Assembly (NCBI GenBank): GCA_015847255.1 | Contig: JADLZK010004649.1 | Coordinates: 992,001 to 1,056,000, forward strand | DNA length: 64,000 nucleotides | Direction of reading: 5' to 3' | Origin: Hyparrhenia diplandra | Taxonomy: Eukaryota; Streptophyta; Magnoliopsida; Poales; Poaceae | Shown here: positions 44,614 to 54,920 of the stretch, piece after piece | How positions within the stretch are numbered: the first letter of the stretch is position 1 | How the letters are laid out: the number at the start of each line of letters is the position of its first letter | Notes under the pieces: model-generated | Seen by the model: only the letters and a program-made list of their open reading frames with translations | The model's database searches: none | What the model was told of the DNA's origin: nothing | Translations under genes and position numbers: made by a program

Positions 44614-46889
44614 AACTCCCCCAAGCTTACCCTTTGCTAGTCCCTAGCAAAGCTATATGCTATAGTAGGATCAGGAGTTGCTACTACACTTTCATACCTC
44701 AGAAATACTGTGTTACTCAGAAATAAATTCTCCTCTTAACCAGATTGTTCATACCTGTTTACCATGGGGCGTAGCCTTTTCATGAATCATAAGCAAGATA
44801 AAACAATCAAGTTAAGTACCATGTCTCAAGTTCTTTGATCAACTATCATCCTGGGGTTTTGCAATATTTTTCAAAAAGAAACTCAGAGATCCTATGTATG
44901 ACCCTCTTAAGTAGATGGTGGTAGTGGAGTTACACATATAGTGGGACATACATAGTGGGATGATAGTGGTGAAGTGAATGAGGATGAAAGGTAGTAAATA
45001 GCCTTAGCCTTTTTCTAGTATTTTTTTTTCTTCTCAAACATCTTGGACTATATCTCTCTTTCTAAAAATTGCTAGGATCATTTTGTCCATTCTTGGAGAG
45101 GTGGGCTTTTTCCGGACTTGTGTCCATTTTTCTCTCTCCTTTAGAGATGTGGGCCCTACTCACCCTCGGACACGTGTCCATTATTCATCTCTAAATATAT
45201 TTTTATTATTAGGGAGGTAGGCCCTTCTCGCCTAGTATGACTTTTGTCCATTACTCTCCCTCTCTCGTCTCACTTTCTCTAGATATTTATTTTTCTTTTT
45301 CTCTCTCTTTTTTTTTCGAATGTAGCCTTTATAAAAATATTGAGAGAGACATATCCAAAGATTGCAAGAGTTTATTTTTATATTTATGGCTAGCGGCTTA
45401 ACGGAGTATAGGGATGCGTACACTTCGAGTTAAAAGCGGCATATTTAGTGGAGTGGGATGATCTTGATGTGAATGACAAACTCTTAAGGGTCATAGCTAA
45501 GGAACTCATCATGTAATATTTTATAATTTTCAAAGATAAAAACCAGGAGTCAAGTATCTCTAAGAACATGATAAACAGTAGCTCAACTTTTCATGTACTT
45601 TTACCTTTTAATGCTAAGACTCAGATTAAGCATGTGCTTCCCACGTGTGTTTAGGTTTAGAGCAAATTAAGCATTTAAAGCTTTGGGAGAATCTAAGTCC
45701 AAAGTGTAAGTACTTTTAAGAGGAATTAAGGCGGAGCAACTATTCATCATTTCCTTAGCATATATCATCAAGATCATAATTAAGAAGGAAGAAAGTAATC
45801 TAGCAAGTTCCAGCATTTATTTGACTCTTTAACACTAAGACTTTTAACTAAGACTCATTAACTAAGACTCATTAACTCTAAGCAAATATAACTAGCTAAT
45901 AAATAGACATAGGATAGTGATACTTATAGTGATAAATGGGGGTGCTCTCCCCAAGCTTGATCTTGAAGTAGTCCTTTGTTTATCCTTGAAGCTTGCTCCT
46001 CTTTCGGGGTCTCCTTTTAATGTTCTCCTGTTAATATTAATTTCGCACATACCCGGAAGGAACAAAATCTTAGGATGTTAATGTGAGCCTTCATGTGCTC
46101 ACGTCTTTTTGGATTTTTATTATTTATATATAAAAGGTGTGGACCTTCATGTGCCCACATATTTTTGAGAATTTTTCTATGCAATAGGGATGCTAATGCA
46201 AAAACATATAAATGCAATATTTTTGTATTTTTTAATTTTTTATGCCGCCACAAAAGGAGTGCTTGCATGGGGCTTAGGAGACTGATGCAAATGCAGCAAA
46301 CATATTTTTTGAGATTTTTTTTTTTTTTTTTAAGTGCAGGTTTAGAAAAAGTAAATATGCTTAAGGAAACATGTTAATTGAAAAATGCTTTGCAAGAAAG
46401 TAAATATGCGAGATAAATACCGAGTTACCTCTCGGCGAGTTTAGAGCACTTACTCCCATGGCGTGGTGTCGTCTATGGGCCCTCGTTTAAAATGTTGTAC
46501 TGGTAAGGTTCCTTCAATGATCTCAAAGGGTGGTGTGAGGCGAAGTAGCCAAGGAAGTCGATTGTTCATTTGTTGATGGCGGCTCTGGTTGGGTCTCCGA
46601 AGGTGTATTTTTGTTGCTCTTCTTAGCAAGCGCAGCTTCTTTCTTTTTCAAGATTGCTTCTTAGGTGGAGACCTCTCAGGTGTAGCCGTCGCGGTGTTCA
46701 ATATGGGTAGGAGCTGAGTGTATTTTTCCTTGATATCTTTCTCTATTCTCTCAATGTGCTCCATCTTGAGTCCAACCTGCAGCTGTAATCTCTGAAGACG
46801 CTTACGGCTCTTGGTCTTTCTTGAGGCTGTTCATAGTTAGTATAAGTATTGAAGAAACAGTATCTTTTTACCTTGAATACGGAAGTGGA
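44614..46889 (-). other. Internal 3' non-coding part of the 42904-51159 element
   Basis: It begins next to the LTR with the polypurine tract (44614-44628). The rest is AT-rich with no enzyme domain; pol would be expected here in an autonomous relative. Confidence 0.7.
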
Positions 46890-46891
46890 TT

Positions 46892-47199
46892 TCACCGTTC
46901 GATGTAGATGATAGCTCTTGTAGTGTTTAGGAGCGGTCTTCCAAGTACTATGGGAGGATCTTGTTCTTCTTCTCCCATGTCCATGACTAAAAAGTCGGTG
47001 AGGACATAGTTGTCTCTGATCTTGACGGGGGGCGTTTTGTGCAATTCCTTAGGGACTCGGTATGATTGGTCCGCCATCTGCCAGGATGTACATAGGTGGA
47101 ACACAAAGGCAGATTACCATATATTAATTGATACGTTACCTTTAACATCAGGTTGATGCTCGATCCCGTGTCATGGAACAACTTCTTTGGAAGTTCCAT
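46892..47199 (-). pseudogene. Retropepsin-like segment B
   Basis: The coding sense reads FHDTGSSINLMLKV (47175-47135), which carries the DTGSS active-site motif. After a frame change it continues QMADQSYRVPK, VKIRDNYVLTDFLVMDMG and PPIVLGRPLLNTTRAII, the conserved second half of Athila/Tat-type proteases ending in LGRP. The catalytic Asp is present but the frame is broken, so activity is doubtful. It lies about 350 bases downstream of segment A, which has the same pattern. Confidence 0.7.
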
Positions 47200-47449
47200 T
47201 GATTAATGGAGCGGTGAATTGATGGAACTCAGGGTCGTCTAGCTTCTCTAATGGTGGTGGAATCTGTAGGAGTCTTGCGCTCATTTGGGACTTGATTGAT
47301 CATCAAGACTTCGTTCCGCGTGTGGTCGAGGTTGCCGGTTCTTCTTGTTCTTGCTTCTTCTTCTTGTCCTCTCCTCGGCAGTGGTGCGTGTACTTGAGTG
47401 CGGTAGGGGTATGGTTGGAGCGAGGGGGAGCTAAGGTCTTGTGTTTGCG

Positions 47450-47837
47450 GTTGAATCTCTCCCTCTGTCCATTGGCGTGAAGGCGATCTTCGCGGTGTCG
47501 GCGTAGATGATGGCCTTGGTGGTAGCAAGGAAAGGGCGCCCGAGAATGATGGGGCGTTCTTACCTTTGCCCGTATCGGGACCCACGAAGTCGGGTGGCCG
47601 CGTAGAGTTTACCGATGTAAAGACAAAAGCGTCTTCCGGGATGCCTTCGGGATAGCATAGAGACCGATGCGCAAGTTGTAGGCACATAGTTGTGTATAAT
47701 AATTCTGAATCTGGCTCAAGGTTTACCTTAGGCATGATGTTGACACTTGAGCCGAAGTTGACGAGTGCGTCGTAGGTGCGGGCGCCAATTTCAATAGTGA
47801 TGACTGGTCTCCCTGGATCTCCTTTCTTGGCGGGCAT
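47450..47837 (-). pseudogene. Retropepsin-like segment A
   Basis: The coding sense reads KGDPGRPVITIEIG and ALVNFGSSVNIMPKV (near 47750), followed by LQLAHRSLCYPEGIPEDA (47675). In another frame PIILGRPFLATTKAIIY follows (47555-47505). The order matches a gypsy aspartic protease, but the expected catalytic Asp is Asn (VNFGSS). Codons downstream run through a Pro/Arg-rich stretch to about 47229. It is a diverged or inactivated duplicate of the protease at 46892-47199. Confidence 0.7.
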
Positions 47838-48275
47838 ACCCCGGTCGGCACAATTCGGTCCTTCTCGTGCATCCTTGGTCGAATACGCATAGTATATATC
47901 GACAAGATTTGCAGATTCTAATTCTTCGGTTGGCGAGGAATCTTACAGGTTAGGCATAGGGGAGCAGATAAAGCCAGCTGAGATAAGCGAGATTCTATCA
48001 TTTTATTAAAGCTATCTTTGGTTCTTTATTGCGAAAGAAAAGCTTTCCATTTTAGTACTAATAGTTTCTAGCATTTTATCATTGGAAGCTAACTTCTTGG
48101 ACAGATTATCCATAAGTCTACCTTGGTTTTGTACTAACTCTCTTAAAGGTGGAAAATTATTGAAAGAGTTATTACCTTGATAGTTACCTGAGTAGTTACC
48201 TTGGTAGTTGGGTCTCTGTTGATTCCATCCTTGATTCGGGAGGACGATCTTGGTTGTTGTTATTATTGATGTAGT

Positions 48276-49267
48276 TCATGTCCTCTTCCATTTCGGGACA
48301 TTGATTTGCAGAGTGTCAGTGTTGCCACATTCTTCACATGTCATGCGGGAATCGAAGAGTTGCATGACTTCCTTTTTCTCGGGAGCTTTGTCTTCAAGCT
48401 TCTTCATAATTAAATCCATTTTGGCAGACAGCATGTCTACCTCTTTCAACTGGTGCATTCCTCTTTCTTTCTTGCGGGGTTGACGGTCCTCATTCCAGGC
48501 TTGGTTTGAAGCCATCTTCTCCACAAGGTCTGTAGCTTGATTCAGTGTAAGGGACAGGAAAGCACCTCCAGCCGCGGCGTCCATGGTCTCACGGGTGTTG
48601 TTGTTGAGCCCGTGATAGAAGGTCTGCATGAGTAGCGGAGTTCTCCATTCCATGGTGTGGGCATTGGTGATGTAGTCTTGGAAGGCGTTCCCACGCCTCT
48701 GGAACGGATTCGTCGTGTTGCTGCTGAAAACTTGAGATTTTCCCCCGTAAGGCGTTGGTTTTGCCTATAGGGAAGAACTTTGCCAGGAAGGCAGTAGAGC
48801 AAAGTGCCCAAGTAGTGAGTTTGTCTTTGTTGGCGTAGAAACCTTTGCTTTGCTCGTCCCAAGAGTGAGAATGGGAACAGACGAAGTAGGATTGCATCAC
48901 TTGAGACATCTTTGATTGTGAAGGTGCCACAGATCTCTAGGAAGTGTTGTAGGTGAGCATTGGCATCTTCATGGGCTTTTCCACAGAATTGGCTAGCTTG
49001 TACCATGTTGATGAGTGCGGGCTTGAGCTCAAAAGCTTTGTCTCCCACATCGACGGTCGGTCCAAAGGCGGATGTTGGCCGTAGTCGGGTGCGAGTACTC
49101 TCGCGAAGGGTCTTGTTTGCCATGACTTGAACACGGGTGCTAAGCTTCGCACAGTGGAGGAGTCTTCCGGAGGTAGTGATCTTAGGTTGAGACTTCAACT
49201 TGGATCTTGCCTCCTTCAAGAGTTTTTCAAGGTCGGATTGGAAGTTTTCAGGAAGATTCCTTTTCAT
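48276..49267 (-). pseudogene. Gag of the 42904-51159 element
   Basis: The frame starts MKRNLPENFQSDLEKLLKEA, carries MANKTLRE and KPALINMVQASQFCGK, then the capsid signature NAHLQHFLEICGTF with LRLFPFSLLGRAKQ. This is the retrotransposon Gag domain of plant Athila/Tat gypsy elements. After frame changes near 48760 and 48600 it continues FYHGLNNNTRETMDAAAGGAF and ends near a half zinc knuckle (CEECGNTD). With two or more frame breaks it is scored as a pseudogene, but these sit in an assembly region with many indels. Confidence 0.85.
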
Positions 49268-49410
49268 ACATTACCCTGAAATAGATAGGAAGAATAATAA
49301 CGAGGGTAAACTTGTTTAAGCAATTGATAAATTTAATACTACGATGCGTGAGAGAGATGCATGCTAGTTAATTCTATATTTATATTTTATTGGGCTATAG
49401 ACTTTCTTTT

Positions 49411-49428
49411 TCCGAGCAACGGGCGCCA
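49411..49428 (-). promoter_or_regulatory. tRNA-Asp-type primer binding site
   Basis: The coding sense reads TGGCGCCCGTTGCTCGGA, eight bases inside the LTR at 49437. Plant tRNA-Asp ends so that its complement begins TGGCGCCGTTGCCGGGG; the site matches with an inserted C and a changed base. Confidence 0.65.
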
Positions 49429-49436
49429 AAAATGCT

Positions 49437-51159
49437 TGTTGGTATTTCTAATGTCACTAACTAGTAATGGCATTTAGAAAGATATCGATGTTGCTTCGGA
49501 TAAAACTAAAAGAAATATTCATTGCAGTTCATAGCATATCCGAAAAGGTTGTCATCCCTATAGCTAAACTACTAATATGCAAGGAATAAAATATTCATGC
49601 TATGCCTTGATAACTTCTTAATAAGTAAATAAACAATTATAGCGGGTATCAAAAGCACGATATATGAATATACCATTGTAGCATTTTAACAGGGAGTAAA
49701 ATCCAGGTGTCGAATTTATATTCTACCACAGGGGAAAGAAGTCTTTTATCTTGAATTAACTATGCATTGGTGCTAAACATCTTAATCATCTAATCTAGTC
49801 ATCTCTCATATGCAAAGTGTTAAACTTATCAAGTACTTAAACAAGGATCAAAGTTCACAATAGAGGTAATGATAAAAGTTCTTGATAAACAGATTTAACC
49901 ATAGTCATAGAAAGTGTCATGCAATGGATGATAGTAATTCATAGGCTAGCTAGCATTAGAAACTCAATATGTAACTCTAAACTATAAGTTAGGACCTACT
50001 CAATTATGCAATACATCTAACAATCATCGAAGAAAGACTAATTAAATCCTTACATGAGGACGAGAATCCATGAAGACTAAGGCGAAACTTAGAACAACCT
50101 GGATAATAACATCCGCTAGGCCTATATATACGGGGATGGATTGCAAAAGGACTCAATGGTTTGTCACCACCACGATCTACCTACCGACCCGGCACATAGG
50201 GTGCAAACGCAGGTAAATAAGATCTAATCACCATGATTACATCATCTCTACCACTCACCCTCAGATCTAAAGGATGAGCGCTATACGAATCCATGCATGA
50301 ACATAACAGTAATTCAACTATGCTAAATGTGTAATTAAAGTAAATACTAGAACAAATAATCTCGAATATAAACATGATCAAGATATTCATATTAAGCATG
50401 TGTCCGGAACTTGAAAAACTACTTACAATGAAGAACTTACAAGAACGAGGCGATCTTGAGCCGGCCTCCGACGATCCGGAGCGGATTTCTCCCTTCCTAC
50501 TAGTTCTAATCTTGATTGCTATTCCTCCTAAAGCAATGTTTCTAATGACTTGGTATTAAAAATATAATTGTGATATTGAGAACTTGATGATCTAAAGGAG
50601 GGGGTCTAGGGGTCTTTATATATGGGTCTTCGTCTGTCTCTTCTCTTGGCAAAGGCGATGTGGTATTAATCTTGGATCAATCCGCACTTCTACCGACGCC
50701 CTCGGATCAAACCGACGTTAAACAACCGGTTTAGATCGCGTCTTAGAGGCGGTGGAGGAAGGTTCCGGAAGATGGGATGACTTGGCGGCCAAAGGGGGCG
50801 GTCGGGCCCCATTATTGAACCCGATCGGGCCTGGGGGTGTCCCCTACGGGTCCCGTCGTGCGTCGTCAGGGCTTCCGGAGTCTTCTAGATGATGTTTTCT
50901 TCGATGTCAAGTTTGGTCTACGTCGGGATTAATCCGGAGCCTTCTAGAGTCTTTCTCGGAGTTGGATTTGCGTTACGCCGCGTAGTCGTCTTGGCTCGCC
51001 GAACTCTGTCATTTTTTACGTTTAGTCCCCGCAATTCACAACATTACCAAAACTGATGGAAATATGTTAGTGACACCCTATTCTAGGTTGTTATTATTAT
51101 TTATACCCCTTTCTCATGTTTAATTGATTAATAATTTTATATGATAACAGGTGTCAACA
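49437..51159 (-). repeat. 5' LTR of the 42904-51159 element
   Basis: 1,723 bp, pair of 42904-44613. On the plus strand it begins TGTTGGTATTTC and ends GTGTCAACA, then the target duplication ctagc. Confidence 0.95.
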
Positions 51160-51164
51160 CTAGC

Positions 51165-51637
51165 ATCTCATAATATCTTCTTAAAGAAATCCAAATGCCT
51201 CTTTGGTCAAAAACAATTGGGTTATTTGGGACATATTATATCGGATCTTTGGAGTGGCTGTTGATCCTGAGAAAATTGAAGCTGTCCTTTGCTTGGTCGC
51301 TCCCAACAACTCTTCGTGAGCTACGTGGTTTTCTGGGCCTCGCGGGTTACTATAGAAAATTCATAATGGATTATGGTACAATTGCATGTCCTTTGTGATC
51401 TTCTTAAAAGGATTCATTCTTTTGGACACCTTTGACTACTGACAGCTTTTTGAGCACCTTAAGAGGACTTTATCATCGGCACCGGTACTCCAACTTCCAG
51501 ACTTTAATAAATTATTTGTGGTGGAATGTGATGCATCCGGTACAGGTATGGGAGCTGTTTTACACCAAGGCAATGGTCCAATTGCTTACTTTAGTAAACG
51601 TATGCCTGATAAATACAAAAAGTTGGCTGCTTGAGAC
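51165..51637 (+). pseudogene. Ty3/gypsy polyprotein, 3' part (RT end, RNase H)
   Basis: This continues the RT split at 42903: SHNIFLKKSKCLFGQKQLG, YLGHIIS, then LRGFLGLAGYYRKF (51325-51365) and, after frame changes, SSAPVLQLPDF and FVVECDASGTGMGAVLHQ (about 51520), the start of RNase H. Homology ends at KYKKLAA near 51631. The remaining RNase H, integrase and right LTR are absent, replaced by unrelated DNA leading into a CACTA remnant. Confidence 0.85.
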
Positions 51638-51803
51638 AGCATACAGTATGTGTGTGCGCAAGGATGCAAGGATATCCATGATGCTTCAGGGGAGATCCGG
51701 AGATGACTGCCATCTTTGCTAGAAGACATGGCAAATTCTGAAATGTAATAGACATGCTTATGCATCATACCTTCCTGGCATCTTGTTTCCTTTTAGGCTT
51801 CCA
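51638..51803. other. Unassigned flank, perhaps CACTA-internal
   Basis: Unique DNA between the gypsy truncation and the retroposon insertion site. A CTTTTAG splice-acceptor-like motif at about 51797 precedes DNA that, without the insertion, would continue into the CACTA terminus at 54679-54920. Confidence 0.35.
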
Positions 51804-51821
51804 AAAAATGTGCAAGTTGTA

Positions 51822-54660
51822 AGGGAAACACAGTATTGTCTAAAAATGGTCGGATGTCCGGCCCCCGCGGGCGACCCTCCCCCCCGCGAGGCGACCTCAT
51901 CCATCCGCCGGCGATCTCCCTCCTCCACGAAAATCAACGGCTCCCACCTGCAGATCCGAGTTCCCGAGCCCTGATCTACATCCGATGGGTCCATCGTCGT
52001 CCGTGAGCAACCGGATGCGCCCTCGCCATTCCGGGGACAGCGGCCATGGCGGCAGCTCCGCCCCGCTATCGCCGGCTTCGCCGGAGCTCGCATGGCTGGC
52101 TTCCACTGGCGATAGCGTGTGCGTGATAGCGGGCTGCGTCTCCGCGCCCTCCTCCTGCGCGGCGCCATGCCCCGGGCGGACGCCCGCCATGGTGACCGCC
52201 CGTTGCATTCGACACGCCGTGAGCTTAGGGCCGGGCGGCGCCTCCATCGTCTTTGGGACCCGCGGCACCTCCATCGAACGGACGATGCCGGCCATGCCCT
52301 CTTCGCCGCGAGGTCCCCTGTTGCTCGTTTCCTCACCGCCCGCCGACGTTCGCCATGGTGGGCTCCCATGCGAGCGACAAGCCGTCCGTGGTGCCCGCTG
52401 CGGCGACCGGCACCCGGCCGCCAGTCGCCCCGGGCACGCCATGCCTACCGTCGTGGCCTCCCTCCTCCGCTGTTGTGTGTGCCATGGCAACGACGTCGAT
52501 GCTGCTGCCCGTGGATGAGGTCCTGGAGGAGTGGTGGGAGCCGCAGCTAGGGGACAACTACCCGGACCATGGCGGCCCGGTCGCTTTCGCAATGTCGCCG
52601 GGTCGGCGCGGTTGCGACCTCGGCGTCACGGACGGCTTCGCTTCTCAGCGTTGAAGACGTCCCGACGAGGACGATGCGGGCCGCGATGATGCCTCTGGCC
52701 CCGACATCCTCATCATCCGCTCGTCCGCCCTGCCTACACAGCCCAGTCGTCCACCCTGTCCCCACGCTGCCCCCTTCCACCCCTAGGAGCCGTTCGGGGG
52801 CGGGGCATGCGAAGTATCGGTGGTGGGCTGACGACGATGACGGTAACCAGCGATGAGCCTTCCACTGCCCAGCAGCTGTACCTAGCAGGCCGCCCATCGA
52901 GCCATAGAGGTCACGCCCCCCCGCCTACTCCTATGGGGCCATGCCGGTCCAGCTCCGTCTCGCGCCCGATTGCCATCCATCTTGAGGGGCGACATCGTTG
53001 TCGTCGCCGCCGTCCGTCGTCATCGTCGTGTCACGGCCAGGGACGCCCCTACCGCTCATGTGCCGCAGATCAGCGCCCCAGCGGGTCTGTAGCCGGTCGA
53101 GCGCGTGCCTGTGCACCAGCGGCTCGGCCTGCACCTTCTTCGTCGACCTTCTCGACGCTTCTCGACACCACGCTCCTCGGTGTGGTCGCGCCGATCGTCA
53201 CCGATGGCTCTACACGCCGGTCCAGAGGCATCGTCGGAGGCGCCGTCGTTTCTCCATCCCATGCTCCACCTCTTCGTCGTCGCCAGCGGCCTGGTGCCGC
53301 CCTCGCTCGTTGGCCTCTGCTTCAACTGTCTGGCGGCCGACCACATCGCTGCCAGGTGCCTCCGGCCCCATTGCCTGGCCCGCTTGGGCGAGGGCGGGTA
53401 GGGAGTGCAAGCATCGTCACCATCGTCGCCCACCTCAGCACCCGTCAGCGAGCCGTGCGCAGGTGCACCCACGCCATGGCATTTGGCAGCGGCCGCGCGG
53501 CGGCAAAGGGCCCTGGCGTGTCCAAACCGGCACAGCCCCATTCCGGGTTGAGAGATTCTCTGTCCGGACCTGTCGGACTTCGACGGCGCAGGCGCTCGTG
53601 AGGCGCCCCACACCGTCGCCGACGCACACTGGGGTGGGCACCACCAACGGCCATCGTCATCGTCGCCCGATTGGCGATCGCAAGCTTCTAGGTAGCCAGC
53701 CACATGCGCCCGACGGCGCTTTGCTGATCCAACGTTGCCGACGCCACCACCCAGCCGCAAGCTTTGACGACTGCGATCCATTGCGATTGAGCCTCGTTTG
53801 GCTGCGGAGCTGCCCACTGGGGATCCAATGCTTGAGGAGATTGTGGCCTCGCTCTGCACGGTGCCTCTTGCAACGTGCTCGCTCCCCAGCACCCGCACCT
53901 CCGGGACAGCTGGTGATTGGTGGGCTGACCTAGTGGCGGCGGAGTTTGCTTCGACACGCGCTCGTCTACATCACTGGAGGCACAGATGGCGCTAGTGGAC
54001 CCCCTTCACTGCGCGCATGGTGCGGCTCAGCTTCGCCGGATGCTGGGAGGCGCCAGGAGGAGGGTCGAGGAGGTCACCACGGCGACGGTGGGTACTCCGC
54101 CCGAGGCCCGTAAGGAGCGACTATCGCCGAGCAGGTTCAGGAGCGGGTGTGCATCCGTTGGACTCCCCGCTGCTCAAGGAGGGGCGAACTGCTGGCGCAG
54201 ACCGTGCATCCGGCAACACTCGTCGTCCCGGAGTTCTCGCCTGGCCGCCAAGCCCTCGCGCAGCAAATGTGCGACCTTCAAAGCGCCCAGTCGGTTTGAT
54301 GCACATGATGGGCATTGCAACGCATCACCACCTGCCCGACTTGGATGCCGCTCGCGAGTACCATTTGCCTTTTTCGGGTCCACTGGCGCCAACAAGGAAC
54401 AGGCTATGGAGGTGCTCTTTGGTGATGGCTTCGACCCTGTGGGCTGGAATGCGAATCGGCCAACTTGGATGAGGAGGCGGTGAGGCCTTCCTCGGCTCCA
54501 CCTAGTCTGTCGTCTAGTTTTTGTAATCACAATCTCTTGTTGCCTGTGGGGCGTCATTCAAGTAATCCTTGGATTACTGATGTATGTGTTTGTGTTTGTG
54601 TTTGTGTTGTAACTTAAAATTCTCTTCTTCTTAATGAAATCCGTGCAATGCACGTTCGAG
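51822..54660 (+). mobile_element. LINE-like retroposon with a CCHC ORF1
   Basis: A GC-rich 2.84-kb insertion bracketed by perfect 18-bp copies AAAAATGTGCAAGTTGTA at 51804-51821 and 54661-54678; the leading A bases of the right copy may be a poly(A) tail. The 3' end (TGTGTTTG repeats, then CTTCTTAATGAAATCC, GTGCAATGCACGTTCGAG) resembles grass L1 LINE tails. Near 53308-53350 the plus strand reads GLCFNCLAADHIAARC, a CX2CX4HX4C knuckle typical of LINE ORF1 proteins. No endonuclease or RT motif was found, so it is an ORF1-only or internally deleted derivative. Many overlapping frames on both strands are GC-driven. Confidence 0.75.
52998..53950 (+). pseudogene. LINE ORF1-like protein with zinc knuckle
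   Basis: The region around the CCHC motif (53308-53350) is the only part with a recognisable domain. One possible second knuckle, starting CLRPHCLARLGEGG, is disrupted, and a frame change soon after leads into an Arg-rich stretch (RECKHRHHRR). ORF1 proteins of this type bind element RNA. Start and end are uncertain because competing frames overlap and indels are likely. Confidence 0.45.
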
Positions 54661-54678
54661 AAAAATGTGCAAGTTGTA

Positions 54679-54920
54679 GGGTAGTATCCTCTTTCATATA
54701 TCCGAAAAGGACTCGCCGCAGTTCCAGATCGGGCGGCTCACGGGAAAGAATTTCCCGTGAGCTAGACGGAGGTCTCACGGGAAAGGGGGACGGAGCGGCG
54801 CTGGGGCTCACGGCGGTTCCCTTTCCCATGGTCCCCTTCTCACGGGCGGTGGGCGGGCTTTCCCATGAGCGACTAACGGAAAAATTTCCCCCACGCGAAA
54901 TCACCAGAATCCCGGTAGTG
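54679..54920 (-). mobile_element. CACTA terminus with TTTCCCGTGAG repeats
   Basis: On the minus strand it starts CACTACCGGGATTCTGG at 54920. Subterminal motifs occur in both orientations: TCACGGGAAAG, TTTCCCGTGAGC, CTCACGGGAAAGG, TTTCCCATGAG. This is the structure of a CACTA end. The element extends left into the retroposon insertion site; its other terminus was not found. Confidence 0.65.

Larger units (their letters stand above)
42904..51159 (-). mobile_element. Non-autonomous LTR element (Gag plus two proteases)
   Basis: LTRs at 42904-44613 and 49437-51159 are near-identical and bracket minus-strand coding DNA. Perfect 5-bp duplications ctagc flank it (42899-42903 and 51160-51164). In coding sense the LTR begins TGTTGACACC and ends ATACCAACA. 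The primer site at 49428-49411 matches the 3' end of tRNA-Asp with indels, and the polypurine tract AAGCTTGGGGGAGTT lies at 44628-44614. Inside are Gag (48.3-49.27 kb) and two retropepsin-like segments (46.9-47.84 kb), but no RT, RNase H or integrase. Gag and primer style place it near the Athila/Tat group of gypsy elements. It must have been mobilised by another element. Confidence 0.9.

Noticed and set aside
51758..52592. Long minus-strand frames of about 200-230 codons
   Set aside because: They overlap equally long plus-strand frames in a GC-rich retroposon and carry no recognisable motif.
53056..53898. 280-codon minus-strand frame
   Set aside because: It is antisense to the CCHC knuckle region, which is the better-supported coding strand.
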